Shown here: piece after piece, positions 47,112 through 61,000 of the stretch
Layout of the letters: each line of letters starts with the position of its first letter
Numbering within the stretch: position 1 is the stretch's first letter
From: Sarcocystis neurona
Lineage: Eukaryota; Apicomplexa; Conoidasida; Eucoccidiorida; Sarcocystidae
Assembly: GCA_000727475.1 (NCBI GenBank)
Contig: KL647292.1
Location: 3,181,402-3,245,401 of the forward strand
Direction of reading: 5' to 3'
DNA: 64,000 nucleotides
Program-made: the position numbers and the translations under genes
Notes under the pieces: generated by a model
What the model was told of the DNA's origin: nothing
What the model saw: the letters and a program-made list of their open reading frames with translations, nothing else
Databases searched by the model: none

Positions 47112-50100
47112 TCACTTAGCTTCGTACATCCACTGAAAAGCTTGGGCAGAGGTACGCAAAGCGTACCGTTCTGATATCAACGTATAAAGCTGAAGCTTGT
47201 CAAAGCGTCCGCTGTTTGGGTACTCTTGTCTGATTACAATAACGGCAGTAACGCGCGCCGGAATTTTTTCTGAGAGAAGCACCCAGGACCTGTTTCTCCC
47301 TGTAAAATCATACGGAGTCCGATCCAGCACTTCCTTTTTTTGACGCTCCACAATGATAATTCCCTCGCAATCTCCTCATACGACTTCGCCCTACATGCAT
47401 TCATCTATCCCACTAAGTGGACATGTGCACACATCGTTTTCTTTGCAGTGTTCTTTTCTCACTCGAACGATTGGGTTTTGTGACTTGTCGCCGGCGCTCT
47501 GGACACTCCCGTCTTTATGTCTGATGCCTGTCGCGTAGCGTTTTCAGAACGCCACTGAAAGAAAAATTGCTGAGGATGGTCATTCCCTTTCGCGCTTTCC
47601 AGCTGCATCACAGACGCACCACGATATTTCAAATATACGACCCCTCTGTTACACACTGCAGGTCCGCCAGCGGAACGCCTCCTTTTTTGCCTGGCACAGG
47701 CAACCATCGCATCAAGCCTATTCAAATGGGACGCTTCTGGAAGCGATAGAATCGCGCTACTGATCCTGTGCTACTAGCCGCGCGCATGCAGTGTCAGTCG
47801 CGTGTCTCCCCTCACAAGAGGTGCAGAAGGCGTGTGGTGGTGCGTACGCGCGTGTGCGTGCTGCAGATGCAACAGCAAAGGGGGGGGAAAACGGGAACAA
47901 ATGATGATTTTCTACGTACGTTGTGTTATTCATTCTGCCTTTGCCTGTAGAAGGTTGATCCCTGGGTTGCATTAATGTCACAAACGTATCAGATGGTCAG
48001 GTGGTACGGCGCGAAGCCGTCCACTATTGTGCATGCCGACTACGACAGACACGAGTGAGCGGTCACCGTATCTAGCGTGTGTCTATCTGTGAACCAGGAG
48101 AATGCGTAGGAACTGTTTAGCGTTCTGCAGTTGACTCCTGCTGCACAGGCTTGCTGTAGCAGAACAGCCGTTGTGTCCGTGTCTGTCGGCCGTTTCCTAA
48201 TTGGTACATCAGGGAGAGGAAGAATCACAAGTACCATTCGGCGTAGTAAGCCCCTCCCCGTTGGTAGCTGAAAGCGCGTCCGTCGAAAGTAAGGCGCGAG
48301 TTCCTCCGTGTCCTCTACCGCTGTTTTCTACCAGAATACTCGTGGTGGTCGACTCCGGTATTAGTGCGCTGCTAGATCTAATCGAATGCTGGATTGTAAG
48401 CAGTGCCCCGGAGGTCACCCGTAGACAACTCAACTACATTGGTCCACTGGGGAACCTTGCCAATCTGCTCTTCTTTCAGTGTATGCCTAGTCGTCTAATA
48501 GCACCCCTCTACCTGTACAGCTCTGCTGCACTTTGCGGTGGTCACAAGATATCTACTTGCTTGTCAGCAGATAGCTCATTAGGTAGGCCGGCTCACCAGA
48601 TTTGAGTCGTGCACCACGTGCGCGTACACGCAGAGCACCAAGCGGCGGCCAGCATTTGGCCCCCGGTGTCGGCTGCCCACTTGTAGCGTTACAAACGTAC
48701 CCTCAAGGAGTTCCCTTCTGATGTACAGCTGGGGAACACCGAAGGTGATTGTTGGTGTGTTCCACATGCTGACCAAATTTCTAATGTAAGACTGCCATTT
48801 CTGTTCTAAGGACCGACACCGTTCGCCCGTAAGATCTACCTGAATGCGTCCCTGGTGCAATGTAAATCCGACTGCGAAGAAGTGGTACACGACGGCCTCC
48901 ACTTACCGGCTGTTGCCTTTACTGTGTCGTGCAGTCGCACAGACGCATGCCTCCGCTACCGGCCCGAAAGCTGCCGCATCCCTTAAAAGCGTTATGAAGC
49001 CTCCTTCCCTCAGGCGAAGCCTTCAAATGAATGACGAAACTGAGAGGGGGGCTGATTGAGGCGGCAGACGTGCAGGCAAACTGTCGCATTCACTACCTCA
49101 CGATTACGTGGATGCGTGCTGGGTGGACGGATTCAGGTCTGCGGTTCGCGTGCGGAGCTTGAGGTTTTTTACGTGTCGGAAGTAGAGAAACCGGATCTGT
49201 TGGGCGCATTCCCTCACATGTGTACGCCGTTCTGACGCCCCTTGGCGAATCAGTTCCGCTCCTGTCTCTAGTGCCGTATCGTGCCGTACTCGGTGAAGAC
49301 GTGGGCTGCTGTGTACACTCTCTTGTGCTGGGCTTCTTGGGGCACAATCCGCTTCAGTCCCAAGTGTGGCAGTAGTTGGCGTTCCGCATGTCGTACAGCT
49401 GCACCAGCAGGGGCGCACAGGACGCTCCTACAGATGTAAATAATAGTAACAGCTTTGTTTCGCCGGGCAGTGCCGTACAGCTGCACCAGCAGTGCGCACA
49501 GGACGCTCCCACAGCTGTAAATAATAGTAACAGCTCTTTTTTGCCGGGCAGTCTTCGCGACGTGTCTCGCCGTGTCACATTCCTTTTGAAGCGCACCCGG
49601 TCTTGGCGATAAGTGTGGTTAGTGCTCCCATACATATTCCCAACACAGGTGCTAGCCCGGGGACACATTCAGTCGCGTACGAACGTGCAGGATCTGTTTG
49701 CACAGGGAAAGGCGGGGCCTGCGTAGCGGTATGAAGGCCCATACCGGAAGCCGTGAGCACTTTCTATCAATGCTCGTATTGCTACCATTCAAAGTTATTC
49801 ACCGCGTTAGGGCGTAGTGCTCCCAGTATCGCTACGTCCACAGTGCGTATGGGCAGCACGTCGTACACACCGCTGCCTCGTATGCTTGTCACTGACTGCA
49901 ACGTTATTTCACCGTGCAATATTTCGGAACGATCCACACAACTGCTTATGTCATCAAGCAAGCCTCATGTGGGCATGATGATGTAGGGGTGTGGGCGGCG
50001 AACGTGGGTATGTGTACTCTTGTGGAGAGGGCTACACGTTGCCGGAGCGCGTTATTATGAGGCGCTGAATCAGACGCAGGACATATCTCCGCACGAAGCG

Positions 50101-51428
50101 TGACCGGTCATACGGGATGAAGGAATCACTCGCAATAAATCCTCAAAACATTCATGGCCATGAACGGTGCAGCACACTGCACCGAATGTCGAACTGAGGA
50201 TGGGAGAGACCATTCTTTCTGTCGTCTCCCTCAAGTGACTTGTATTTATTGCAGCGCAGAAGTGTATCTACGTATCGAGGTGCAATCTGGAGTCCAAGGA
50301 CAGCTGTACGCAATATCGTCGTCGCCTACCTTCGTAGTCGGCGGCACAGTCTGCGTGAGTGAGCGGTAATCGTCTTTGTGCTTGGCTTGAGCAAGATGCT
50401 CACACTGGCAATGCAGGAACCCGCACATGTGGCTGAGTGCTTAATACGGCTGTCTTGCGTGCTTAAATGTTAAACAGCTCTTGATGCTTCTGTGAAGACC
50501 GAGGGTTACTTCTGCGTACACCGGGGCAAGGCGCGTCTATACCCGTGCTCCTTCAGTCGGAGTTGCGGCCTGCTGACGGCGCAGTCCGGATTCGCATGCG
50601 TTGTTGGGGGAAGTAAATATAGACGTTCTGCACCCGGAGGGATCTGCATCATGAACAGATGCCGATAAAAGCGACAGACGTATGTGTGCTGTCGCGTACG
50701 CGGGCATTTCTACCCTGCTGGCGCGCTACTCCTAGAGTAGCGCATCCTCAACTACTGTCTTATTCACTTCTTTTCACTTCTCAAGACGTTGCCCAGCTAC
50801 AACTGATATCGACTAGTCTGAGCGCGCTGGAGATGCTGACGGTAATCGTGTCGTCTACAACGAGGAGGGTGGAGAATGAATGCATTCACGAGCAAAAAGA
50901 ATATATTCGAGCCGTATTACATACTAGGTTGAGCGGGGGTACGCTGGGTTTGCACTTTTGGCGTTAACACGTGTGCCGTGTCAACGTGACCTGCTGTCGG
51001 GGTGACAGGATGGAGTACTCTGCAGCATACCATTTTTGCACTGATATCGTGCTTGTCACGCTTATATGACCAGGGGTGGGACTCTGCTGGTGAATCGGGT
51101 AAGAGATTTCGTGTTTTGATTTGCGGACTCGCAGCAGGGCGAACCAAGTATCTTCGTGCACCTTTGCTGCTCCGAAAGCGCAGGCAGGTGCTCAGCAATG
51201 CTCGTTGATTTGCGCAGATTCTTTTTGAATATTTATAATTCTTAAGAGCTTCCGAAAGTTGTTCCACAGATCCTTTCCAGATATCCAGTAGAATGCGCGT
51301 ATTGCGGTTGTTTCCTCTGCTGTACCTGGTGGCCCGTCAGCGTATAGACAGGCTTCGTGTTTGCAACCGCGTAATCCTACAAAGATGGTATTCCACAATA
51401 TTTGTGTTTCCGGTCCAGTGATGTGCAA
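47112..51428 (-). CDS. Unrecognised multi-exon gene, possibly membrane-associated
   Basis: A chain of minus-strand stretches looks coding, but no family was recognised. In gene order: about 51390-51200 (GLRGCKHEACLYADGPPG, FYWISGKDLWNNF); 51160-50960 (EDTWFALLRVRKSKHEIS); 50385-50250 (VGDDDIAYSCPWTPDC, after a CACGCAG acceptor); 49955-49815 (EILHGEITLQSVTSI, GVYDVLPIRTVDVAILGAL); 49730-49575 (possible membrane helix GLAPVLGICMGALTTLIAK); 49290-49104; 48900-48600 (HFFAVGFTLHQGRIQVDL, FGVPQLYIRRELLEGTFV); 47680-47520; and 47351-47112 (PARVTAVIVIRQEYP, ending YEAK and a stop). The start codon and several boundaries are not resolved, and two genes are possible. Confidence 0.45.
49393..49556. repeat. 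81-bp tandem duplication
   Basis: Two copies starting at 49393 and 49474 begin GTACAGCTGCACCAGCAG and share GTAAATAATAGTAACAGC and GCCGGGCAGT. They differ by a few substitutions and a short indel. The repeat lies within a probable intron of the unrecognised minus-strand gene. Confidence 0.9.
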
Positions 51429-52028
51429 GGCTCGTATGACGGTACGAGGGACTGGAACTCAAGCACTGCTTCGTAAGTGTTTGCGTCTCCCTTGGGGCGA
51501 GGCTGAGCTACCCGGAAGAAAGCAGCGCGACTGACTGGTCAATTATTTTATCGAACGGTATGCACGAGTACTAAAACACCCACACCTCGTATACGTCGCT
51601 CTGCCACCGTTCTACGACTTTTATAGGCCTCCACAAAATGCAACTGCGTAAGCTGCCGCTCGTGCAGGCTTGCAGCCGCCTGTACAAACACATAATAAGA
51701 ATGAACACCGATCTGTTTTTTTTTTCTCCCAAGTCCTACGTGCTGCTCCCTCCGAGCAGCGAAGAGCAGAGTCGCTTTAAGGAAATATCAACAACAAAGC
51801 GGACGAAGGGCGGTGTTGATCGGGGACTGCACGGAGTGTGTAGGTAACTCAGCTTGTGAGTACCCACCTATCCTCTAGCCAATCACCTACGAACAGTGCT
51901 GGAGCTGAATACGCGAAAACCTAAAACCTATATGCTTTTATTGCCAGTGCCTGCGTCATCGCCTGTAATACTCTTGTTGACGCGGCTGTGTCCGAGTTGG
52001 GCAAAGCTGCAAATGTCGTTCCTGACGT
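51429..52028. other. Intergenic gap downstream of the RON2-like gene
   Basis: 600 bp without a supported exon. It should hold the 3' UTR of the RON2-like gene (stop codon at 52029-52031) and possibly the first exon of the unrecognised gene on its left. Confidence 0.4.
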
Positions 52029-55000
52029 TTACGTTGCACCTTCGGAAATCTCTTGTTGGGATTCGCGTTGGTATACGAGATCTGGCGCACGCTTCTGTAT
52101 GAGTTTCTTTCGCCCTTCCTCCAATCTAGACTTGACCTTTTTTATAGCTGAAAAAATGAAAGTATTTTCCTTTGTCGCAAACCACCTGCCTCGCCACTTT
52201 CTTCGCAGCCACCGGCCCAATCTAGTGCATGTGTTCCTCACGGCCTGCAAGTAACAAGTGCAACATTCACGAACAGTGGACATCCACCTGGATAGGAGAA
52301 CAACGCACTTCCCGCCACCCCCCGGTTCGTGCCTTGCGAGATGTAAACACACGCGGTGTTCAAGGGGACGCAACCTCCCTCGTACACACCGGCGGCAAGG
52401 GTGTGTATTTCGCGTGTACTTGCCGTAGTGAGCAAAAGGTGGTGCGTTGGGGGTATTTCGCTTGTATTTGCGCCTAGTTAGCAAAAGGTCGCGCGTTGGG
52501 ACTTTTTCAATACGTCAAAGATTTCTTGCGTGTCAATGACAGCATCACACCTTTGCAGGGCTACTGCCGTGTATACATTCCTACACCGCCCTGGCATGTA
52601 CCTACAAGCCTTACCCTTTCCAGGTTAAATACAACCTACGTAGAGGCAGGTGTTCACCTCCCACACGTGTTTGTTCACCGCTTACCATTTCAAATCTAGA
52701 CAAAACCTTGAAATACGAGGCTGCAATCCCCCATATGGCGACTAGCGGTCCAACTACACCTCCAATACCGACCAAGAGGGTTGTCTTGAGGACTGCCGTG
52801 ATGGCAACCGCAGGCGGCGATGCAGAAGGATCACCGACGGTACCATCAGCGCATATACCCATAGGAGGACAGCCGGCTGTTGAGCCGGCAAGGCTAGATT
52901 GGTTCTGGACCGTTTGTTCGACTACCTGACTTGCCTGTACGACAGATCTGTTGCAACGGAAGCACAACGGCAAAAAATGTAATGTGAGCTGTACCTGTGA
53001 CAATGAGTTGTCCTGCTGAGAGAAGAGTTATGCAACATTCCCTTCACAGCTTTAGGTCCGTGTATTCTTTCGGCCTCAGCCCACTAACACATGGTGATCT
53101 GGAGCCTGCCTTCGCGTGCTGTCGCACGCTGCGAAACAACGAACCCCTGGCGCACTCCTCCTCAGAGTCTTACCCTAGGACTGCAGCTGTGATTGAGAGC
53201 GCCAGCAAGACCCACGACAGAATTTCTCTCCTCCTATCCTCGACACGCTTCCACTGCCAAATAACTACCATATGTCCGAAATATGGACCTTGGGCTTGAA
53301 GAAAGGCGCCAAGAAAAGGGCGGCGTTGAGCCACATAGAGTTTTCCAGTTAGAAGAGTCTGCTGCGAGAATGCTGTGGCGGCGCCGTATGTGGTTCTCTT
53401 CAAAGACAGTTTTTGCTCCTTCGAAAGTAACTGATCGTACAACATGAGAGGGAAATCACTTCCAAAGAGAACCATTCTAAACGAGTTTACTGCTAACGAA
53501 TCTGACATGCCTTTCCGCCAGGAAGCCTTGCTGAACTGACTTTCCACCTTCTGCATTCGGTCCGCATTGATGAAGTTGTCTATTGAGAGGCTGAATATAA
53601 GCATCCAGATGTCCAGGAAGAGAAATTGCATAGCGGATTCTTGAAACTCGCGACGTCTCTCCGAGGGAGTCATTAAGGGGTACATTGAGTGTATTGTCGG
53701 CAACAAAGTTGTCTGCGGGAGCTGAAGCAGGCATGAATCAGCGTTAACAACAGCAAAGGGACTTTAGCGCACGTACGCACGTATCTGCGGTGGTTTCTTT
53801 GAAGATATGTACATACCAAAAAAGTTAGACCTCATGAAGTGTTCATTAAGTGCCTCACCGATATCACCGCGCTGAATCAAAAACGCTGGAACCAAGGTGC
53901 AGTGGTCCGCAACGCTATCGAAGCGCATGTAACTTTTTTCTGCGACAGAAGTGCTGAAGAGGAGTGTTCGGCAGCGGGCTTCAGCTGCCCCTTCGTGCTA
54001 CAGGGTGAATCGCATCACTGTGTGATAAAAAGTAAAATCTCTGAAGGTGTATCCGTGCCAGATGCCGTATAAATGGTGTACCTGCTGTAACGCCGTACAG
54101 CACCATTCTGTCACTCGTAAGAGAAGATCGTCATTACTCTCCGTTCAATTTGCTATCTCTGATCCTGTTATGGTCGTTTCTCGACATAGAGGACGCAGGA
54201 CTACTTTTTCATAGCTTCACTGTGAAAGTGAGACAGGTGAGTGGCAGTCCTCCACTTTCCTTACGCTTTGAACAGCTCTGGAAGAATCCTGGAAAAGCTG
54301 TTGAACGCTCTGAAACCAGTGGTACACTGCTTCTTTGTAAGCAGTTTCGCTCTTAAATACGCGTTTGAACCTGCGGTAAACCTCTGCGAGTTCCTCCAGC
54401 AATCGAGAGACTGCGGTAGCATCGACTGTGACGCCAGCGTATACCATATGTTTTGTTTTCCAAGGGGGGATTCTGAGCAAACTTTTGGCAAACCTCTTCA
54501 CGCGGGTCCAAACACGGGACAGAAACCCTGGACGCCACGTCGAGGCTGTGTCGGGATTTACGACAACCCCAACGATGTGAAGATCTTTTGGGTGAATGCT
54601 TTTTAAAAGCACTAATGAGTCTTGGATCGCAGCCAACGCCGCAGAGCTGTGGCGTGGGAATAAACAGGCAGCACGCATTCGTACCCTGTTCTGCGGCTGA
54701 AACAGAATGCTGTTTAAGTGCTGAACAAGCTTGTCCTTCGTTATCCCCCAGAAAGACTCTACTGTGGGAATAGGAGTGTCCAAAATTTTCACGCCAGCAA
54801 AGTCCGCAGGCCGCAACTCGCCGCCGCTGCGCATCTTGTTCTACAAACATTGAAAGTCGAAGAACAGCGACACTGAAAAATGCGCTGTCGCTATCGAAAG
54901 AGCAGCACTACTCTTCCAGGTGACAAGACGAGTGCAGAAAAAAAAGCACTCAAAACTGCACGGTACGCAAGAAGAGAGCTGCTCCATTCCTCTTTTCCGT

Positions 55001-58000
55001 GTACGTTGCGCGAATGAAATAGGGAAGATTACACTAGCACGCTGGCATCTCGGAGCACACACGCAGCCCAAGCACGTGTTACGGTGACGTTACGTATCTA
55101 TATTTTGACGTTGTCCTCGGCGTTCCGACTTGATCTGTTTCCCCGCCTCCCGTAACCGTTTAAGTGGGCGCCTCCTGCTACAGAGTGAGAAGGATACCGC
55201 AGGTGGAAGACATGAGATGCCGGAAACTTCCCTGGGGTGCTCTAGTGTGCCCTTAGGCCAGCGTCCCCATTGCACCTTGTCTTACTCACTTTTTGTGTAT
55301 GTATACACATATCTGGAGCTACGTTAGGTAAGCGGTAGATATGAAGAAGGGACACCAGATATTTTAGAGGCTTTCTATTGCAAGGTGTTACCTACGGTAA
55401 AATGTTGGTCACCGTGTGCCTCTGTTTACCCAGGTGATCTCACGGTTCGCTTTAAGGAGTGCTGTACAGATGCCGACTAGAAACACGAACGTTTAGGAAA
55501 GCAAAGTCATTGGTACACGTACCAAGAAATTCTCCGACAACCCCTCCGTCGACCACGCCGAAATCTCTTTATCCATGTGTTCAACGTAGCCTCCTTCGCT
55601 TTGTGGTTGGCCGCTCGGGGAGCTGAAATTGGAACTCCTCTGATTAGCCATGAGAAATGCCGTTGGGTGAACGACAACGCGAATAGCTGTAGAAAGTATT
55701 TCCTTCGCCCTTGCAGAGAGGTGCTCTTTCAAAACTGCAAAAAACACTCTGAGGTAGACAGCACTGTTGCGTTTAGCCGCTGTCGCAGAACGACAGACGG
55801 AAGCGTCACTTCCAGCACTTAGAAACAACGTTGGGTTTCCAGCATTTGGAAATACATTTGGGTACTCTACTGTCGGTTGTCTAACATTAGTGAAGAAGGA
55901 AGTTTTCTTCTTTTCTATATGCAATGTGAGGGTGACAACGCTTCCGGTGTTTCCGTGGAGATTTTGTCCTTGTTTTGTGCGAATGTGTAAATGTAAAGAA
56001 GTGAAATTTCAAGCAAGGTTCGGAGACGCGCAGTCAGCTTGTGAGTATCGCTGAAAATAAAGATGACGTATGCAGGTGTATGCCTAGTTGTTGTCGCGGT
56101 ATGTAGCCATTTGCACATGGACAGGAGGAGCAGGTTGAAATTTTCATTAATATTTTGTCAGTCGCTTTACAAAGGCTTCAATAAGAACTGCAAGGATGCA
56201 GGTGGACGTAGTGAAAGGCTTACAGTAGGTCATTGCGGGCGCGTAACCCCTTCTTTGAATCCAGCTACGTAAGTGTCGCAAGGCGGACGGAAGAAACGCG
56301 TGGAACCATTGCCTCCTCCCTGTTCCAACTTCGTTTACTGCGTAGAAACTATTCCAGGCTGATACTTGATCTGCAGCGGAGAAGAAGGTCGGCAAAATAT
56401 TTACTTGGTAAGAGGACCCCTGTGTAAATCGTGCTCTAGACACAATTGTGATCTCCTTGTGTAAAGCATGCCCCGTCTGCGAAGATCCATCCAGACGATG
56501 TGGCGTCGTCCGGCTTTCGAATATATAATATTACGTCCTGTACGCTTGAGGAGCGGTACGCGTTTACGTGTTGATCTGCAATTCCGAAAGGGAAGTTCTA
56601 CACTCGCATACAGTAGCGTTACCTTTCCCATCCAGCAGGTCCTTATTTGTCAACGCAGAGAAAGTGCAGAACTGATATAGCCGCAAGAAAGTAGGGCTGT
56701 ACCCGTTGGCTTCCTCCGTTAAAGCAAGAGTCCCCGGTTTACTGGCGAAGACACTGTAGGGTCTCCCATTCTTTACTCGAGGATCTTTTGCGCCTGCGTC
56801 GAGCGCGGCAGCGTGGTGCAGCACTTCCGACAGATTCGCCGAAGGCAAAGAAGAGTAAAGCCGTCTATTGTATTTGCAGGCGAAAGCGGCTAGTCTCGCA
56901 GAGCAGGATCTCCTCCAGTGTTGTCGCGACGGGCTGCTGTTGCATTCGGTCTCCACGTTTTCAGCAGGCTCGCCACGTGCAAGAGCCTTCTCGCAGGCTC
57001 GTGCGGCTGTACAGCAAAACCTTATAACCACAGCCCGAGCATGCAAGAGGTAGGACCCTGGCAAGGAATTGTTACATTCTTGTCAAAACTGGCCTGCTCG
57101 TTTCCCATAATTGTGTCGTGGGCATTGCACCCGATTGTGTGCCATTGTCCGATATATCCGTCAATAAGCGTTCAGTAGCTCTCGTGGCTTTCGCAGGTGG
57201 AAGCTGACCGCTGACAACTTTTCTAAAGCAGTCCAACGACATGGTTTAGTACCTTTCCAAATAGTAGTCTCCATGACGAAAAGACTTCGCTGATCAAAAT
57301 CTAGTAAACGCTCCCACCCTGTAAAGTTACGAGCGTAAGGAAGCGCAACACGCCCGTTAACATCAAGTTTCGTAAGTGTTGTAGTTGTGTGCCGTCCGTT
57401 CGAACCCACGGGGAACCACCATCAAAAGCTCCGCATTTCTAAGATCTTACGACTTACATACTTCGAGGTCCATGCTGAATACGTCTGCCACAGAAGACGA
57501 ATGTAACTCGCTACCTGAATGAAACATAGCGGCTCCCACAGTTTGATATGTCTTACCAATAAGGATACAGAGCGTTCGATGTATGACAAAACGTGCTCAA
57601 AGTACTTTCGAGCCAAATTCGGGGAAGGCGCCCCACTGGAGTCTCTGTGGAAAATAGCGAATTGCTGCCACATCTGTACACATGTAGTAGTGCAAAGTGG
57701 AATTGATCGCCACGCCTGAAGACTTGCATTTTCTAGTTCAGAAGCAAGGTTTGACGGGCTTTGTTCGTACCGCTTTGAAGCTGGAGCCAATGGAAGTACG
57801 CTCGTGCTGCCGTCGTCATTCCAGTCTCCAATCTTCCACCTTCTTTGTCCTGCACGTTGCTGAAGTTGACTTCCAACAAAGTATTCAAGTCGGCATGGCT
57901 GTCCGATGTTTCTTCGAGACCATCGGTGATGTCTCCGCTGACCTTGCCCAGGCTGACAGGCCGGAAGCTAAAGGACAGCTCACCCAGTGAAGGTGGCAAC

Positions 58001-61000
58001 GTCACTAAGTGCGAACTTCTGTATCCCTGCTGTGTACTGCCTGACATCATTGTAAAGCCTACTGCTTCTGGTGACCGATGTTGACTGGGTACTCCTGGGT
58101 CATAGGAACTCGGTGTAGGCTCTTCGGCAAAAACTGTGTCCTCCAAGCGACATTTGGCGAGAGGTGAGAACAAGAAGGTGTCGTTCTTTCGACTGAGCGC
58201 GAAACAGAGTCTTCTTAAATTGGTGGATGCAATTACGTTCCTTTCCAAGGGAACTGTGCGTTTTCTGTCAACTCGTGGAAGTCCCCCTATTAAGTCGTTT
58301 ACAACTTTTGTTCCTGCAGTCTCCGCTATGGGTGCAGGAGTAGAGACAGGGCGCCACAGTGCAAGAGATTGTTTGCCGAACTGTTTTGCAGCAGCAGACA
58401 TGACAATAATATGGCTTCTTAGAAACGCTTCAAAGGTTGACACTTGTGCTTTGTTGAACTTTTTCCTCCAATGCTACACCTCCTGTCTTTCGGCGACTGG
58501 CAGGGAAGGGCTGTACACCTTCACTTACGCGGCATGCGAAAATGTGAGTGGCAGCGCACAGCAAAACACTTTTTACGGAAAACGAGCGCAGCGAACTGTA
58601 GGATGAGCGACACGTGAATAAACTCGACGAATGAATAGACCAAAATCTCACAAAATCGAGTTCCCTTATCAGCGAAGATCCCTGTCTACCTGCTTGTCCC
58701 CTTCGACACTGTGCCTGGCAGACGCACTGCCCTGCATAAATAGAAACAAGTGTGCGGCCTTGTAGGTTATCTTAGTCGACGTGAAAAATAAACAGGGCTG
58801 CGTACCTAGGTCCAAGGCTCTCAGGCTGAGCCTCATGCTGTCGCACGAAAGTTTTGCCAAACCAACAAGACGACTTCGAGCTTGCCAGAACTCGAGAGGA
58901 GCAGCCCACATATTCTTGGGTAGCTTCGGCTTCTTTAAAAGGGATCCGAATACGAAGCCGCATAACCCACTTAGGGTAGTCTGCCGTTGTTGGCTGCTTG
59001 CAGAGAGCATCTGCGTGACATTAGGGAACAATCTGCTAGGACGTCCGCCATTTTCGAAAAGCTCCTGGCGCCGGTACCAGGCTTGAAAAAGAAGATTAAA
59101 TAGCAGGGAAACTGCGAAGATTGCATCACATAAGGAGAAACAAATCACGTCATCGTGCCCCACGAGTCCTTCAGAGAGCGCAGCTCCGAAGTCCGCATGA
59201 GCGCCTGACTACTGCGTACAAACGTGTTCTCTTCCGAGGCGCCCTTTTTACCAGCAGGGTGGCGGGACCCATTATAGAACACCTTCAGGACTTTTTGAGA
59301 GTGGACGACAGCGGAATCTGTGGGGCGAACGTGTATTGGGGCAAGCGCCGGTCGCTGAGAGGGGAGGGGTGGTCGGCGAAAGGATCTCCGCAGTTTCCTG
59401 GGAATAGTAACATCCGTGTGTCTTCCATCACGTTGATACAAAGCAGGAGGCCTCAGGCAAAGCAAATCCTGCGTATCATTTGTGGACTACCACGCGGTTA
59501 GTGCAGGAAGACGTGCGTCACTGCGGATGCATTTGGCACGAACGTCGGCTCACCAGGAAAGTGCAGAGGCAACAACCGCAGACAGCTCCGCAAAAACGCT
59601 TCTAACTCCACTGGTTCGGTAGGGAATACCTCATAGAGTGCATGACTCGACAACTCATGTGAATGTTTTTACACTGGTGCAAAATTGTGTAAAACCTCTA
59701 ATCTGCGAGCTCACGACAAGGCCAAAAAGACAGCCTTCTTATCTGTTCGAGTGGCCACTGATGACTCCGGTCTTGACGTTGCCACTGGATTCGTTGTCAG
59801 CTCAGGTGTCTTCAGGGGCTTCGATTTTATCCCACGTGTTTTCTTTCCCCTCCCTCTTTCTTCCACTCCGGTTTCGGCCGAGTAAGCTGCAAGCGACAGA
59901 GACGGCACAGAACCAGCCTGACGCACTGGATTTTGGAAAAAAGTAAGCGATGCACTCGCAAAGCTGCAATTGGGCAGAACAAAATGTCGGAGCACACGTC
60001 AGCCATTCCACAGTCTTTGCAGGTCTTCGCGGGCAGCACACGTTATGACTGGTGGGCTGGTTGAGAGTGCCACATGCTCGCCCGCGCTAGATATTGCAGC
60101 TTTTGAAGCACTTGACGTTTTACCGAACAGAACTGCGTGAAAGCATCTAGGCGCACATTAGCAAGTCAAGCACCTCAAAGCTGTCCATGCACTGGCTAAA
60201 CCTAGAATATTGTTCAGTAACTACGAAACCTCCGGCAGGGGCTGCGATAAGTTAACACTGTCAGGCTCAAATCATTTCGAAGAACAGTGATCCAAACCGG
60301 CACCGACAAACCGGCATGTTTTCGAACTTGATGGAAGCTTTCGTTTTTTCGAGAACTTGAGGCAGAGGGGGGTTAAAGCACCTGTACTTGTCGCATCATC
60401 GAATGGATACTTAAAGAAGCGATCGAATACATCTTGGGACTTCGTGACGAGAAGAGGCGATCCTGGACTTGGTATTCCAAGGACGTCAAGAAGGGTTATC
60501 AAATCATAGAGCTGCACGCTCGCACTATGGATGACACCGCAGGTTTTTGCCTGGCTGGGAGGAGCAGATGCAATACTTCGTTCCAGGCTCCCTAGATAGG
60601 AAAACATGTCTTCCTTCCTGATTTTCTCGCACGGTGGAGATGCAGGGGCCCCAGTGCACCCGTGCGGCCGGGGTTTGCTTGCACGACGCAATTTCTCACA
60701 CACCCGCCTCGCAGCCTCTGCAAAACGCACAAGCGCTTGCAGCACAGGGCATAACAGGAAGGGGACGCAGCCAAAACAGGCGCCGAAACACATCTAGAAG
60801 TTGTACAGTAAACTAAGTGTTACGTACCAGCTGATCCTGTCTCACGATGCAAAACGCAAAGCGTAAAGCTTGAGTGTGTCCTGACGGTGAATCTTCATGC
60901 TGGGCTGTGCAGGAGAGTCCCACAAAAGGGCTTGAGCGAGCTGTCCGAAGCAGGTGGCGGGGCTTTACCATGAGAAAAAATAAGTCCCGATATCCAAGTT

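Noticed and set aside
57161..57409. Minus-strand ORF as an exon of the RON2-like gene
   Set aside because: The overlapping frame 57438-57318 has matching acceptor, donor and phase with both neighbours; this one does not.
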